Below, in pieces: positions 53,980 to 62,936 of a DNA stretch of 64,000 nucleotides. This stretch comes from Viridibacillus soli (lineage in GTDB: Bacteria; Bacillota; Bacilli; Bacillales_A; Planococcaceae), in contig NZ_JAEOAH010000015.1 in the NCBI RefSeq assembly GCF_016612995.1, forward strand, positions 87,097 through 151,096, in the 5' to 3' direction. Numbering within the stretch: position 1 is the first letter of the stretch; each line of letters begins with the position of its first letter. The translations under genes were made by a program, and so were the position numbers. The notes beneath the pieces are model-generated. The model worked only from the letters and a program-made list of their open reading frames with translations, did not search any database and had not been told where the DNA came from.

Positions 53980-54732
53980 CTAAATCGAATAGTCCAATTC
54001 AGGGGTCATTCTCTTCAAGAACTGCCTTGTACGTTCCTCTTTCTGCTCTACAAAAATATCCTTTGGTGTTCCCTCTTCAACTACAACACCATTATCCATA
54101 AAAATAATCTTGTCAGATATTTCCCTTGCAAAATTCATTTCATGGGTGACTATAATCATCGTTTTTCCATCTTTAGCGATCTTAGCTATTACATCTAATA
54201 CCTCGCCTACTAACTCAGGGTCTAAAGCAGATGTAGGTTCATCAAATAGAATAACATCTGGGTTCAAAGCAAGTGCTCTAGCAATTCCGACACGTTGTTG
54301 TTGTCCCCCTGATAATTGACTTGGATAGGAATCTATTTTATTTTTTAGACCTACTTTTTGTAGAACCTCTAATGCAATTTCCTTCGCTTCTTTGACGTCT
54401 CTTTTTTGTACAACAATTAGACCTTCCATCACATTTTGCAAAGCTGTTTTATGTTGAAATAAGTTATAACTTTGAAAGACCATTGCAGTTTTTTTTCGTA
54501 AATTATTTATTTCTTTTTTATTTACCTTACCTGTATTTATAGAAATATCGTCAATTGTGATAGTGCCTCCATCTGGACTTTCTAAATAGTTTATACATCT
54601 TAAAAGTGTCGTTTTTCCAGATCCGCTTGGTCCTAAAATTGAAACAATCTCCCCCTGATCTACCTTGATATTAATTCCTTTTAGCACTTTATTATGTCCA
54701 AAATTTTTACGCAACTCTTTTATCTCAATCAT
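53980..54732 (-). CDS. tcyN: Amino-acid ABC transporter ATP-binding protein (TcyN-like)
   Basis: A 250-residue ATPase with Walker [10 protein letters not shown], signature [15 protein letters not shown], Walker [13 protein letters not shown] and the H-loop VTHEM. It energises the permease pair encoded downstream. In B. subtilis tcyN follows tcyM directly; here it sits between the two monooxygenase genes, a rearranged order. Confidence 0.94.
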   Translation of the reverse strand: MIEIKELRKNFGHNKVLKGINIKVDQGEIVSILGPSGSGKTTLLRCINYLESPDGGTITIDDISINTGKVNKKEINNLRKKTAMVFQSYNLFQHKTALQNVMEGLIVVQKRDVKEAKEIALEVLQKVGLKNKIDSYPSQLSGGQQQRVGIARALALNPDVILFDEPTSALDPELVGEVLDVIAKIAKDGKTMIIVTHEMNFAREISDKIIFMDNGVVVEEGTPKDIFVEQKEERTRQFLKRMTPELDYSI

Positions 54733-54814
54733 CTAATACCTCCATTCAACACACTTCTCCCTTAATAAACATTATTATTCACATTGAATAACTAGGTATT
54801 AACCTTAAAAAAAT

Positions 54815-56143
54815 TTAAACAGTTTGTTTTGTGTATCGGCTTTGTTTGAATGGCAATCCTAGATTCCCTCTCAAAGTATCAGTTTCATAGTCTTCACGAT
54901 AAATGCCACGCTGTTGTAAAATAGGTACGACTTTATCTACAAAATCATCCAAGGCTTCTGGGAATGTGGCCGCAATAATAAAGCCATCTGCTCCGTGCTC
55001 CTCAAACCATAACTGTACTAAATCCGCAATTTTCTCAGGTGTACCGATAAATTGTGTGCGAGGAGTTGCTTCTCGTAAAGCAATTTGGCGCAATGTTAAG
55101 TTTTGCTCCTTTGCCTCTTTTTTAATACGGTCTGTATGACTGCGGAAGCTATTTGCACCTATATCCCCTAGCTCTGGAAATACTTCATCTAGTGGATATT
55201 GCAAAAAATCATGATGATCAAAGTAGCGCCCTAAGTAAGCAAGTGCCCGCTCAATTGAAACCAAATTGGATAATTCTTTATATTTCCTTTCTGCTTCAGC
55301 TTCTGTATCACCGATAATTGGAGAAATACCTGGCAAAATAACCACTTCTTCTGGATTACGTCCGAATGCTATAGCTTGATCTTTTACGTCCTGATAAAAT
55401 TCTTGTGCTCCCCGTAATGTTTTAGACATTGTAAAAATAGCGTCAGCACCTTTAGCTGCTAGGCGTTTCCCTGCTTCTGAAGAGCCTGCTTGGAAAATAA
55501 CTGGCTGCCCTTGCTTCGTACGACCGATATTCAGCGGTCCCTGTACAGAGAAGAATTCTCCTTGATGATCCAGTTGATGTAATTTAGATGAGTCAAAAAA
55601 TACGTCATTCTCCTTATTTCCTACAAATGCATCATCATCCCAGGAATCCCAAAGACCTGTTGCGACTTCTAAATACTCTTCAGCAATTCGATAACGTTTT
55701 GCATGGTCTGGGTGTTCATCGACGGTTTTATTGTAATTTAACGCTGTATTTTCTAATGGCGTTGTCACAACGTTCCAACCTGCCCGACCATTACTAATAT
55801 GATCAAGTGACGCAAATTGACGGGCAATGGTGAACGGCTCACTATAAGAAGTAGATACGGTACCAACAAGACCTATATTTGAAGTAACTGCTGCTAATGC
55901 AGACAAGATAGTCAAAGGTTCAAAACGGTTCAAAAAATGCGGAATTGATTTTTCATTAATGTATAGACCATCTGCTATAAATACTAAATCAAATTTGCCT
56001 GCTTCTGCCTTCTGTGCCTGTTGCGTATAAAAATCTAAATTTACACTCGCGTTCGTCAATACTTTTGGATGACGCCAGCCTGAAATATTTCCACCAACAC
56101 CATGAATAATTGCACCAAATTTAATTTTTCGTTTTTCACCCAT
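54815..56143 (-). CDS. ytnJ: NtaA/SnaA-family flavin-dependent monooxygenase (YtnJ-like)
   Basis: A 442-residue FMNH2-dependent monooxygenase ([56 protein letters not shown]). In B. subtilis YtnJ acts on S-substituted N-acetylcysteines, cleaving the C-S bond oxidatively; the flavin reductase at the operon end could provide FMNH2. First gene of the operon after a LysR gene. The ATG at 56143 is used since GGGGGG lies seven bases upstream. Confidence 0.92.
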   Translation of the reverse strand: MGEKRKIKFGAIIHGVGGNISGWRHPKVLTNASVNLDFYTQQAQKAEAGKFDLVFIADGLYINEKSIPHFLNRFEPLTILSALAAVTSNIGLVGTVSTSYSEPFTIARQFASLDHISNGRAGWNVVTTPLENTALNYNKTVDEHPDHAKRYRIAEEYLEVATGLWDSWDDDAFVGNKENDVFFDSSKLHQLDHQGEFFSVQGPLNIGRTKQGQPVIFQAGSSEAGKRLAAKGADAIFTMSKTLRGAQEFYQDVKDQAIAFGRNPEEVVILPGISPIIGDTEAEAERKYKELSNLVSIERALAYLGRYFDHHDFLQYPLDEVFPELGDIGANSFRSHTDRIKKEAKEQNLTLRQIALREATPRTQFIGTPEKIADLVQLWFEEHGADGFIIAATFPEALDDFVDKVVPILQQRGIYREDYETDTLRGNLGLPFKQSRYTKQTV

Positions 56144-56194
56144 ACTAATACCCCCCATTTTCAATTCCGTATAATTTTAAACTCGAGTTAACTT

Positions 56195-56230
56195 ATATGA
56201 ATTATACGTTTTCTGATTGTGGATAATACT
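56195..56230 (-). promoter_or_regulatory. Likely activator-dependent promoter of the sulfur operon
   Basis: On the minus strand TATAAT (56206-56201) stands between the LysR gene and ytnJ without a good -35 element. This fits activation by the LysR protein encoded upstream, as YtlI does for ytmI in B. subtilis. Confidence 0.4.
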
Positions 56231-56312
56231 AACATTTTTCTCATAGAGCTGACAAGGGGAATGATGATAGGAAAAATTAATAATTGATTGAAAATTTCTA
56301 TCAATCCGTTTT

Positions 56313-57191
56313 TCATTCTAGAAATGCATGGATAGAGCGGTTTATATCCTTACGAAGCATTTCCACCGCTTCACTTTGAAAATACGTTAAATAGACATGT
56401 TGATTAATCAGCAATAAATGAGAAGTATCTATTTCTACTAATTCGCCTCTTGCAAGCTCTTCCTTCATACATAAATAAGGTAAAAATCCAATACCATGCT
56501 TATTTTTTATGAGTGATTTTGCTACTTCTAAATGATCTACTTTAAATTCAATACGCGGCTCTACCTGCTCTACCTCAAATAATTTATAGACCAAATTCCA
56601 ATCAAAAGCACCACACTCAAAAAACACCATTGGTTCCTCTGCAAGCACCGTTGCCGTTATCTGTTGTACATCCAATAAAGGATGTCCCGGACTAACTATT
56701 AGCCGCACAGAATTATCAAGCACGCTGTCTTGCTGAATACCTTCACTTGTTAACTGCTTCATAAAGGCCATATCAATTTGCTTATTCAGTAACTTTTCTA
56801 ATAACACATCATTTGTAGCGGAAACAAATTTAAAGCGTAGCTCGGGATTATGCGTTTTCCAGAAAGATAAAGCAAATGGGATAAAGTATTGAGATGTAAT
56901 AATATTTGCTCCAATTACAATTTCATCTTGGCTCTCCCGATGCTTCATTTGCTGTTTTCCATCATTAAACGTTTGAATTATTTGCTGTGCATATGGAATA
57001 AAATCCTTCCCCTGCTGAGTTAGTATTACGCCTCTTCCTTGCCTTACAAATAATTCTGTATTCAATTCACGTTCCAATGTTTTAATCCGTGCTGTGACCG
57101 TGGGCTGTGATAAAAATAAGGCCCTCGATGCTTTATGAAAACTCTTTAAATGCACGACATACATAAAGGCTTCTAAATGATCAATATTCAT
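56313..57191 (-). CDS. ytlI: LysR-family regulator (YtlI-like)
   Basis: A 292-residue LysR regulator with an N-terminal winged helix (HLEAFMYVVHLKSFHKASRA, LFLSQPTVTARIKTLEREL) and a LysR substrate-binding domain. It lies 169 bases upstream of ytnJ on the same strand. B. subtilis YtlI activates the ytmI operon when sulfur is limiting, and this placement argues for the same role. The B. subtilis gene is divergent; here it points the same way. GGGGAGG precedes the ATG. Confidence 0.85.
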   Translation of the reverse strand: MNIDHLEAFMYVVHLKSFHKASRALFLSQPTVTARIKTLERELNTELFVRQGRGVILTQQGKDFIPYAQQIIQTFNDGKQQMKHRESQDEIVIGANIITSQYFIPFALSFWKTHNPELRFKFVSATNDVLLEKLLNKQIDMAFMKQLTSEGIQQDSVLDNSVRLIVSPGHPLLDVQQITATVLAEEPMVFFECGAFDWNLVYKLFEVEQVEPRIEFKVDHLEVAKSLIKNKHGIGFLPYLCMKEELARGELVEIDTSHLLLINQHVYLTYFQSEAVEMLRKDINRSIHAFLE

Positions 57192-57272
57192 CTATTTACC
57201 TCCCCTTATTATTCCATTTTTCAGTCTTTAGTTTACTTGATAATGAAAGCAATTACTATGTAATCATCATCC

Positions 57273-57562
57273 TTGCAGTTCCATAAACTTTGCAGTATTA
57301 TATGTATACAGGCTGCATTGTTCGTAATCATATTAAGTTTTAACCTTTAAGCTGTAAAAGGGAGTTTTAATTGAGGAAGGATTGGCATGCCGCATTCCAT
57401 TGTTAATGCGGACAAACATGAAAACCTCTGCGAACACCCACTTTGAGGAGTGGTGGTTTAAAACTTTCAATATTAAAAAATTACGGCATACGCGGCTTCT
57501 TAAATTGTTGATACTAAAGGGCTTATATAGCATCTCAACCATAAAAGGTTGGGGTGTTTTTT
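57273..57562 (+). ncRNA. Candidate structured small RNA (possibly with a 19-codon ORF)
   Basis: TTGCAG and TATTAT (57273-57301) are 17 bases apart, a near-ideal sigma-A promoter. About 255 bases downstream CATCTCAACC-ATAAAA-GGTTGGGGTG with a T run forms a terminator (57531-57562). Between them are further hairpins: CCGCATT/AATGCGG (57390-57412) and CCACT/AGTGG near 57440-57455. A GAGGAAGG site precedes a 19-codon ORF (MPHSIVNADKHENLCEHPL, start 57387). It could be a leader-peptide RNA or a regulatory RNA divergent from the LysR gene. Confidence 0.5.
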
Positions 57563-57861
57563 TGATTTTTTAGAGGTTGTCGCAAATCTATAATTTCAAT
57601 AATAAAACGACTTGTGTCTTTTATGATAAGTAAGTATAAACTATTCGATACAATAGCCCCTATTACACTAACCTAAAAGAATAATATATCAATTTCCCCC
57701 ATATCTTCCACCCACCTTATTAAAACTGCTTGTTTCTTGAGTAAAACTTATACAAGTACAATTCCAAAATTTTAATTATCACATCTATCAAATAGTCAGT
57801 CGAAATGCAGTAAAGATCAAACACACCTTTTAAAAATTCTTTCTATATTCTATTCACCCCT

Positions 57862-58136
57862 GAGAGTGTAAAATATTTTGTGTAAATGAATAAAACGACA
57901 AAAAAGAAAGACCTTTTCTTCGTAGAATAAGTCACCACAACCAATCCTAGAAAAGAGGTCTTCCCTATGCATCAGTTTATTACAGAATTAGTCGATACTC
58001 TAGTAAAAAAAATAAAATATTACCGAGGTTTTTCGCGCACGTACACACCGAAAATAAAAGCTCTTAAAAATCTAAAAGTGATGATCTACAAGAAAAGGTT
58101 GGATTGTCATTTACACAAAAATATTGACAGTCCCTC
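57862..58136 (+). mobile_element. Internally deleted IS256-family remnant
   Basis: The ends AAATATTTTGTGTAAATGA (left) and TCATTTACACAAAAATATTG (right) are inverted repeats. Inside, an ATG at 57967 starts MHQFITELVDTLVKK; after a one-base shift comes NITEVFR, the usual N terminus of IS256-family transposases, which then stops. More than 1 kb of the transposase is gone. It looks like a MITE-like relic between the sulfur operon and the Sdp locus. The stretch 57563-57861 shows no gene. Confidence 0.7.
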
Positions 58137-58168
58137 ATTCTTTTTTGTCAATAAGCATTAATCTAAGA

Positions 58169-59074
58169 CTAGATGTTAACAATCCCATTTCTCTTATTCC
58201 TAAAAGACATTATATTTTTTATTTTAATTACATTAAAATCTAAAGGTGCTAAATAAAATAAAAGTGCCGATAGCATTACTAAACCAAATGTCCATATTCC
58301 AATAGTAAACATGATTCCTATATGTAATAAAAATCCTAGAATTAAAGCATACATTTTTAATTTCTTAGTTGTAAATATATTGGCTGCTAAGAAAAGCTCT
58401 AGCATTGTTACAGACCAAGTAATAATAATTAAAATATTAGTTTCTAAAAATGGGGAAAACAATTGTTGTTCCCAATCTGGTATACCAAAAATAGGATCTT
58501 TAAAAAAATAGTATATAGCCGTACCATCTGCCCACTCTTTATTTTTAAGTCTTGCTATGGCAGCATTTAGATAAATTAAACATACTTGAATTCTAATTAA
58601 ATTGAAAAATAAAAAGACAATTGTTTTGTTGAAAAATTTTATATCATTATTTTGGTTAATAAAATGATTTTTTCTACGATCAAGCAATGTAATAGGTATT
58701 AATAGAAAAGATAAAACAGTAGCAATCTGTTCTCCTCCATCAATTGTTAACGCTGATGATTGAATACTATAACAAATATACCAATGTATAATACCCGTAT
58801 ATTTCGGGTAAAAACCTAATAGCGATATTAAAAGAATGATTATCATTATATATCTAATCAATTCAAAGCTAAAAGTTGTATTATCTACCAAACAAAAGGC
58901 TGTTGGTACAAATAGATTATCACAACTTAGAGAGTATTGTGAGTATGAAAATAATGTGGAAGTATCATTAAAAACTAACATTAATAAAGTAGCTAATATT
59001 AATAGACTCCTCATATATCCAAACATAGTAGTCCATGGGTTAAACTTTTCTATTCTTTCTATTAATTTATTCAT
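58169..59074 (-). CDS. sdpB: SdpB-like membrane protein (HTTM family)
   Basis: A 301-residue membrane protein with six to eight helices of the HTTM class, which includes SdpB of B. subtilis. The segment LNAAIARLKNKEWADGTAIY is typical for the family. In B. subtilis SdpB works with SdpA to process the secreted toxin SdpC into the active SDP peptide. Its ATG overlaps the sdpA stop as ATGA. Codon use is strongly AT-biased (many ATA and AAA), as in its neighbours here. No terminator was seen after the stop. Confidence 0.85.
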   Translation of the reverse strand: MNKLIERIEKFNPWTTMFGYMRSLLILATLLMLVFNDTSTLFSYSQYSLSCDNLFVPTAFCLVDNTTFSFELIRYIMIIILLISLLGFYPKYTGIIHWYICYSIQSSALTIDGGEQIATVLSFLLIPITLLDRRKNHFINQNNDIKFFNKTIVFLFFNLIRIQVCLIYLNAAIARLKNKEWADGTAIYYFFKDPIFGIPDWEQQLFSPFLETNILIIITWSVTMLELFLAANIFTTKKLKMYALILGFLLHIGIMFTIGIWTFGLVMLSALLFYLAPLDFNVIKIKNIMSFRNKRNGIVNI

Positions 59075-59574
59075 TCTAATACGACCTTTGCTATATTTTT
59101 TTTAATTGTGGAACTAGCTTCATATTCCCTAAAATGCCAAGATAGAGGTTTGTAACTATATATATAATAGGTTCCTTTCTCTAAAGAACGAAAATTTTTA
59201 TTTTTTTTTATAGTATTTATTTTTAAATTTTTTTTTACAGATTTGCATTCTTTTTCACTTGAGCAGGTCTTCCAATTCCCCTTAGGAATCTCTTCTTGAA
59301 ATTTCCCTAATTCAATTCCCTGTGCTCTTCCCGTTCTCTTTAAGCCGAAAAAATTTGCCATTTGCATATTTGGAACTTGCAAATGTTGCTCTGTCTCAAA
59401 ATGAAACGTTTCATCCCGTGGATTTTTACTATAAAAAGCAAAACCTTGCGGTGACAATTGTTGAAAAATATTTCTTTCTGTAATATTACTTTCTGGCGCA
59501 ATATTAATAAAATAAAAATACAAAAAAATACAAAATACAGAAATAATTAGACCTACCTGATTTTTCTTACTCAT
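59071..59574 (-). CDS. sdpA: SdpA-like protein
   Basis: A 167-residue protein with one N-terminal membrane helix (about 7-26) and a polar domain (WKTCSSEKECKSV; RAQGIELGKFQEEIPKG), matching the size and outline of SdpA-family antimicrobial peptide system proteins. SdpA is a cytosolic or membrane-associated partner needed for making mature SDP toxin. AAAGGA precedes the ATG at eight bases. It is divergent from the toxin precursor gene and translationally coupled to sdpB. Confidence 0.82.
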   Translation of the reverse strand: MSKKNQVGLIISVFCIFLYFYFINIAPESNITERNIFQQLSPQGFAFYSKNPRDETFHFETEQHLQVPNMQMANFFGLKRTGRAQGIELGKFQEEIPKGNWKTCSSEKECKSVKKNLKINTIKKNKNFRSLEKGTYYIYSYKPLSWHFREYEASSTIKKNIAKVVLE

Positions 59575-59618
59575 CTTGAATTTCCTTTCTTATTTGGTTT
59601 TATTTATAATTATCCTTT

Positions 59619-59655
59619 ATTTACAATAGCATACATGTTATTGTAAATATATAAA
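59619..59655. promoter_or_regulatory. Inverted repeat and promoter between sdpA and the toxin gene
   Basis: ATTTACAATA (59619-59628) and TATTGTAAAT (59639-59648) are exact inverted repeats separated by ten bases. TTTACA within the left arm and TAAATA overlapping the right arm are spaced like -35 and -10 elements for the toxin gene. A regulator bound here would cover that promoter. Confidence 0.6.
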
Positions 59656-59676
59656 ATTGGAAAGGTGTGGAATGTT

Positions 59677-60258
59677 ATGAAATTATTAAAATCTTTTTTT
59701 CTAGCTATACTTCTTCTATTAGGAGTCACTACTCCGTTGACTTCAAAGGAAATATCTGCAAAATCTAGTTTCACCGGTGAAGAAATTTATAAAGGAATTA
59801 TATTTGGACAGGGTGAGTTCGGAAAAAAAATTATTACTAATGAAAAAGAATTTAATGAAATGAATAGTGATGAAAGTATTAAATTCGCTAATAAATATGT
59901 TGATAGTATCAAATCAAAAGATTCATCTTATTTTAATAATCTAAAAGAAGTAATCGAAAGTAAAAATGCAACAGCCTCTTTAGAATTATTGCAGTCTAGT
60001 GGTAAATATTTTGATTCATTCACAGAACAATCTAAAGTTACACAATCAGGTGGCCTTACTTCGGGATGTCTTGTACTTTATTGCCATGTAGTACTAACTA
60101 ATTCTAATAATAAGTATGTAGTAATAGGTAATGCTAAAAAGGGAGTTCAAGTTGGCTATGCTGCATGGGCCTTAAAAACAGCAGCAGTTAAAAATTTATC
60201 AGAATCTAATAGCAAAGATCCAGAAGTTGAATTAGCTAATATCTTAGCAGCTATATAA
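59677..60258 (+). CDS. sdpC: SdpC-like antimicrobial peptide precursor
   Basis: A 193-residue secreted protein. A signal peptide (MKLLKSFFLAILLLLGV..., likely cut after ISA) is followed by a polar region and a hydrophobic C-terminal core that begins SGGLTSGCLVLYCHVVL, with Cys131 and Cys136, and ends before a charged tail (SESNSKDPEVELAN). B. subtilis SdpC is about 200 residues; its inner 42-residue SDP peptide also has two close Cys joined by a disulfide near the start. The ATG at 59677 is preferred to GTG at 59665 by signal-peptide fit. It collapses the proton motive force of sensitive cells in B. subtilis. Confidence 0.83.
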   Translation: MKLLKSFFLAILLLLGVTTPLTSKEISAKSSFTGEEIYKGIIFGQGEFGKKIITNEKEFNEMNSDESIKFANKYVDSIKSKDSSYFNNLKEVIESKNATASLELLQSSGKYFDSFTEQSKVTQSGGLTSGCLVLYCHVVLTNSNNKYVVIGNAKKGVQVGYAAWALKTAAVKNLSESNSKDPEVELANILAAI

Positions 60259-60300
60259 AATGAAAACGTTCTCATAAAAAAGTAAATGGTGATATCATCC

Positions 60301-61507
60301 CCTATAAGTAGACAGTGTAAAAAGGCTACAAGAAATTTTAGATGGTACACTACTACTTATAGGGGGTTTTATTATGGTTAGAAAAAATAATCGTTACTCT
60401 GATGAGTTAAAATTACAAGCAATTCAAAGTTATTTAAATGGTGCGGGGAGCTATGTGTCCCTCGCAAAACAATATGACTTAAAAGTGAAACACAGCTAGA
60501 AAATTGGGTGAAATGGTACAGAGTGAATGGAACATCCTATTCGACAAGTGAAGGTGAAAATGGTCGTGGTGGGAAAGGTATTTGCAATCCACTTAAGGGT
60601 AAGAGAGTTCATTTTAAAAGTGTAGAAGAAGAGCGTGATTATTATAAAGCGCAAGTCGAATACTTAAAAAGCAGTATCCAAATCTGTGAAAGGAGCGCTT
60701 CCATCGTATCCAGCACGTTATGAAATCATTTCAGATTTAGCAGCGATTTATCCAATTACGTGGCTAACTGACATGGTGAAAGACACCGTTCAGGCTAATA
60801 TAAATGGCTCGATCGACAAGATGTGGTAGAAGAAAATCAAAAGATGAATTTGCGCTAAAAGAATTGATTGTAGAAATTCATCAAAAATATAAAATGTATG
60901 GGTACCTTCGCGTAAAAGAAGTGTTAATAGAGCGAGGCTTCTTATTCAATCATGAAAAAGTATATCGCTTAATGTGTGAGCTACAAATTCAGTCGGTGAT
61001 TCGTAAAAAACGCCATACACATACAGGAACACCCTCGCGTATTTTTGATAATCTACTTGAACGTCAATTTCAAGGCCGTGCGTTAAATGAAGCATTTGTG
61101 ATCGATATTACTTTTATTTCTACACCAGATGGCTTCCGCTATTTATCAGTGATTAAAGATTTATATAATAACGAGATCGCCGCTTGGAAAGTATCGAAAC
61201 GAAATGTGTACGAAGCTGTCCTTCATTCGGATTAAGGCTTCCAATATACATCTCATAGTTACGTCAGAGAGTTAGGATTATTAGGAATCAAAGGTGTGTA
61301 GAATCTTTCTTCTCACACTTTAAAAGTTAATGTATTTATATCAATGAGTTCGAAAACGATAAGGAGTTAGAAAAAATCATCGAAAATTATAACTACTTTT
61401 ATAACTATCAACGTTTCCAAACAAAATTAAGCCAACTTGCACCGATTGAGTATCGATGCAAGTTGGCCGCGTAGCTTTTTTAGTTGTGTCTACTTGGCAG
61501 GGATAAG
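60301..61507 (+). mobile_element. Decayed IS3-family (IS150 group) element
   Basis: Ends carry AAGTAGACA (60308) and TGTCTACTT (61488) as inverted repeats. OrfA (MVRKNNRYSDELKLQAIQSY, from 60374) loses its frame by a one-base deletion near 60485. OrfB holds KYKMYGYLRVKEVLIERGFLF and an integrase core with DITFISTPDGFRYLSVIKDLY, then a nonsense codon (HSD-stop-GFQYTSH near 61234) and a deletion before the C-terminal YNYFYNYQRFQTKLSQLAP. Non-functional. A 13-base inverted repeat CCCCTATAAGTAG/CTACTTATAGGGG (60301-60366) lies at its left end and could terminate the toxin transcript. Confidence 0.85.
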
Positions 61508-61624
61508 TCCAACGAAGAACTAAACCGTCGTATTCAACAAGGATTAAATAAAAGAGAAACAATAAACCACCTAGCAAGAATCTTATCCTTTAAAAAACGA
61601 GGCCCACTTTCACATACAGTATGA
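61505..61624 (+). pseudogene. Tn3-family transposase C-terminal fragment
   Basis: Directly after the IS3 right end a 39-codon stretch reads KSNEELNRRIQQGLNKRETI and continues NHLARILSFKKRGPL before a stop. It matches the conserved RR.Q.GLNKGE..N.LAR region near the C terminus of Tn3-family transposases. No other Tn3 part is in the window. The following bases (61625-62060) hold nothing I can identify. Confidence 0.65.
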
Positions 61625-62060
61625 TTTTCTTTAAACATATCTACATATTTTGTTAGACATTGTTCATATAATGCAACTAAATACATAACAGTTTCAAGTA
61701 ATACCTTCCACTTTACAAAAATAAGAGGAAGAAGAATCTGACTTCGACACACTGACCCCTAACATCGAACATATTAACAAGATTGTAATCCCATTTCTAA
61801 ATGTTAATAACCAAATCAGCTTCAAGTTTATTCACTTTAGAAGAAGAAATGAAATGGAATCTAAAGATCTATAATCTGTTTTCTAGCCACGTCAATTTCG
61901 AACTTTTACAGCCGAGTTCAAACTTATTCGAGAATGGAAAATCGTGTGCCGACTATAGAAGAAGCTCTAGTTAATTCACTGCGCTATACTTCCGAGGTTT
62001 TTGGAAAAAGTTCGCGCGAAGCAAGCACTTTGTTGGGGCAATCTAATACGTCTCTAAAAT

Positions 62061-62103
62061 AAAAGTATGATAGAAAAATGAAGCGTATTTCTATCATACT
62101 TTT
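62061..62103. repeat. Long inverted repeat in non-coding DNA
   Basis: AAAAGTATGATAGAAA and TTTCTATCATACTTTT are exact 16-base arms with an 11-base loop. It could be a terminator on either strand, but no gene ends nearby. Sequence from 62104 to 62307 shows nothing recognisable. Confidence 0.7.
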
Positions 62104-62307
62104 ACATAAACAAATAGACTGATGTTGGTAGCTCATTAAGACACCTCCATATGATGTGTGTTGTAACTTACATTTTACACGGAATTGTTATGGACGCTTT
62201 CTATTTTGTCTTGGTGTTGCACTTAATATTACAATTCGTCTTGAGTATTTTGAAATAATTTGTGAGTTTATACAACGCTAGTGGATTAAATTATATAAAA
62301 AAGCTAA

Positions 62308-62527
62308 ATGGAGAATTTCTTTGGCATTATGAAGTCAAAGTTCTTATACGTAAAAGAATTTGAACGTAGAGCATTTTAAACAAGATTTAACAACCTATAT
62401 CGAATACTATAATAACAAACGAATTAAGACAAAATTAAAAGGCCTAAATCCGGTACAATACCGAAACTCAGGCACAACAAGTTACCTTTTGAAATAACCG
62501 TATCTAACTTTTAGGGGCCACTTCACT
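62308..62527 (+). pseudogene. 3' remnant of a second IS3-family transposase
   Basis: Two frames read [19 protein letters not shown] and, after a shift, [20 protein letters not shown] then [16 protein letters not shown], the C-terminal end of an IS3/IS150 OrfB. The right end TCTAACTTTTAGGGGCCACTTC resembles the IS150-group terminus. The remainder is missing. Confidence 0.75.
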
Positions 62528-62543
62528 GTGACTTTCTTGGAGA

Positions 62544-62936
62544 TTAATCTAAAAATCGTTTCCGTATTTTTGGAGGGGGGAGTAAGCACTTAGTTTGTTT
62601 TCCAAACAATTTATATCGATTTCCAGCAAATTTTTCATAAAAAAAATTACGAATAGGTTTTGGAATTAAAAGAAAAATAGTAATTATTCTCCACGGTCCA
62701 CTTAATTTTTTACAGATATTTAGTATAGCATCTGATTTGACATAACTACTACCATTATCAATTAATACAATACTATCAATAGTTTGATCTATATTATACT
62801 GTTTCAATAATTTTTTGCCGATAACACCTTGTAGCGATGCATATTGAAAGTAACCTACAGAATCTCTTTGAATAATAAATTGAATACTTTGATTACAAAA
62901 ATTACACTCGCCATCAAATAATATGACACTACACAT
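62544..62936 (-). CDS. DCC-family thiol-disulfide oxidoreductase
   Basis: A 130-residue protein with the DCC (DUF393) signature FDGECNFCNQSIQFII (CxxC at residues 11-14), followed by KSDAILNICKKL and a C-terminal basic tail. DCC proteins are thioredoxin-fold oxidoreductases often encoded beside HTTM membrane proteins such as SdpB. Here it lies 3.5 kb from sdpB, separated by insertion-sequence remnants, and on the same strand. It may have been part of the Sdp locus and could help form the toxin disulfide. GAGAGGAG precedes the ATG. Confidence 0.85.
   Translation of the reverse strand: MCSVILFDGECNFCNQSIQFIIQRDSVGYFQYASLQGVIGKKLLKQYNIDQTIDSIVLIDNGSSYVKSDAILNICKKLSGPWRIITIFLLIPKPIRNFFYEKFAGNRYKLFGKQTKCLLPPPKIRKRFLD

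Noticed and set aside
57382..57573. 63-codon plus-strand frame near the LysR gene
   Set aside because: Its non-ATG start sits inside a ribosome-binding context for another frame and its end runs through a terminator; a structured RNA is the better reading.
61534..61752. 72-codon minus-strand frame between the IS remnants
   Set aside because: It is antisense to the Tn3 transposase fragment and has no supporting start signal or family likeness.
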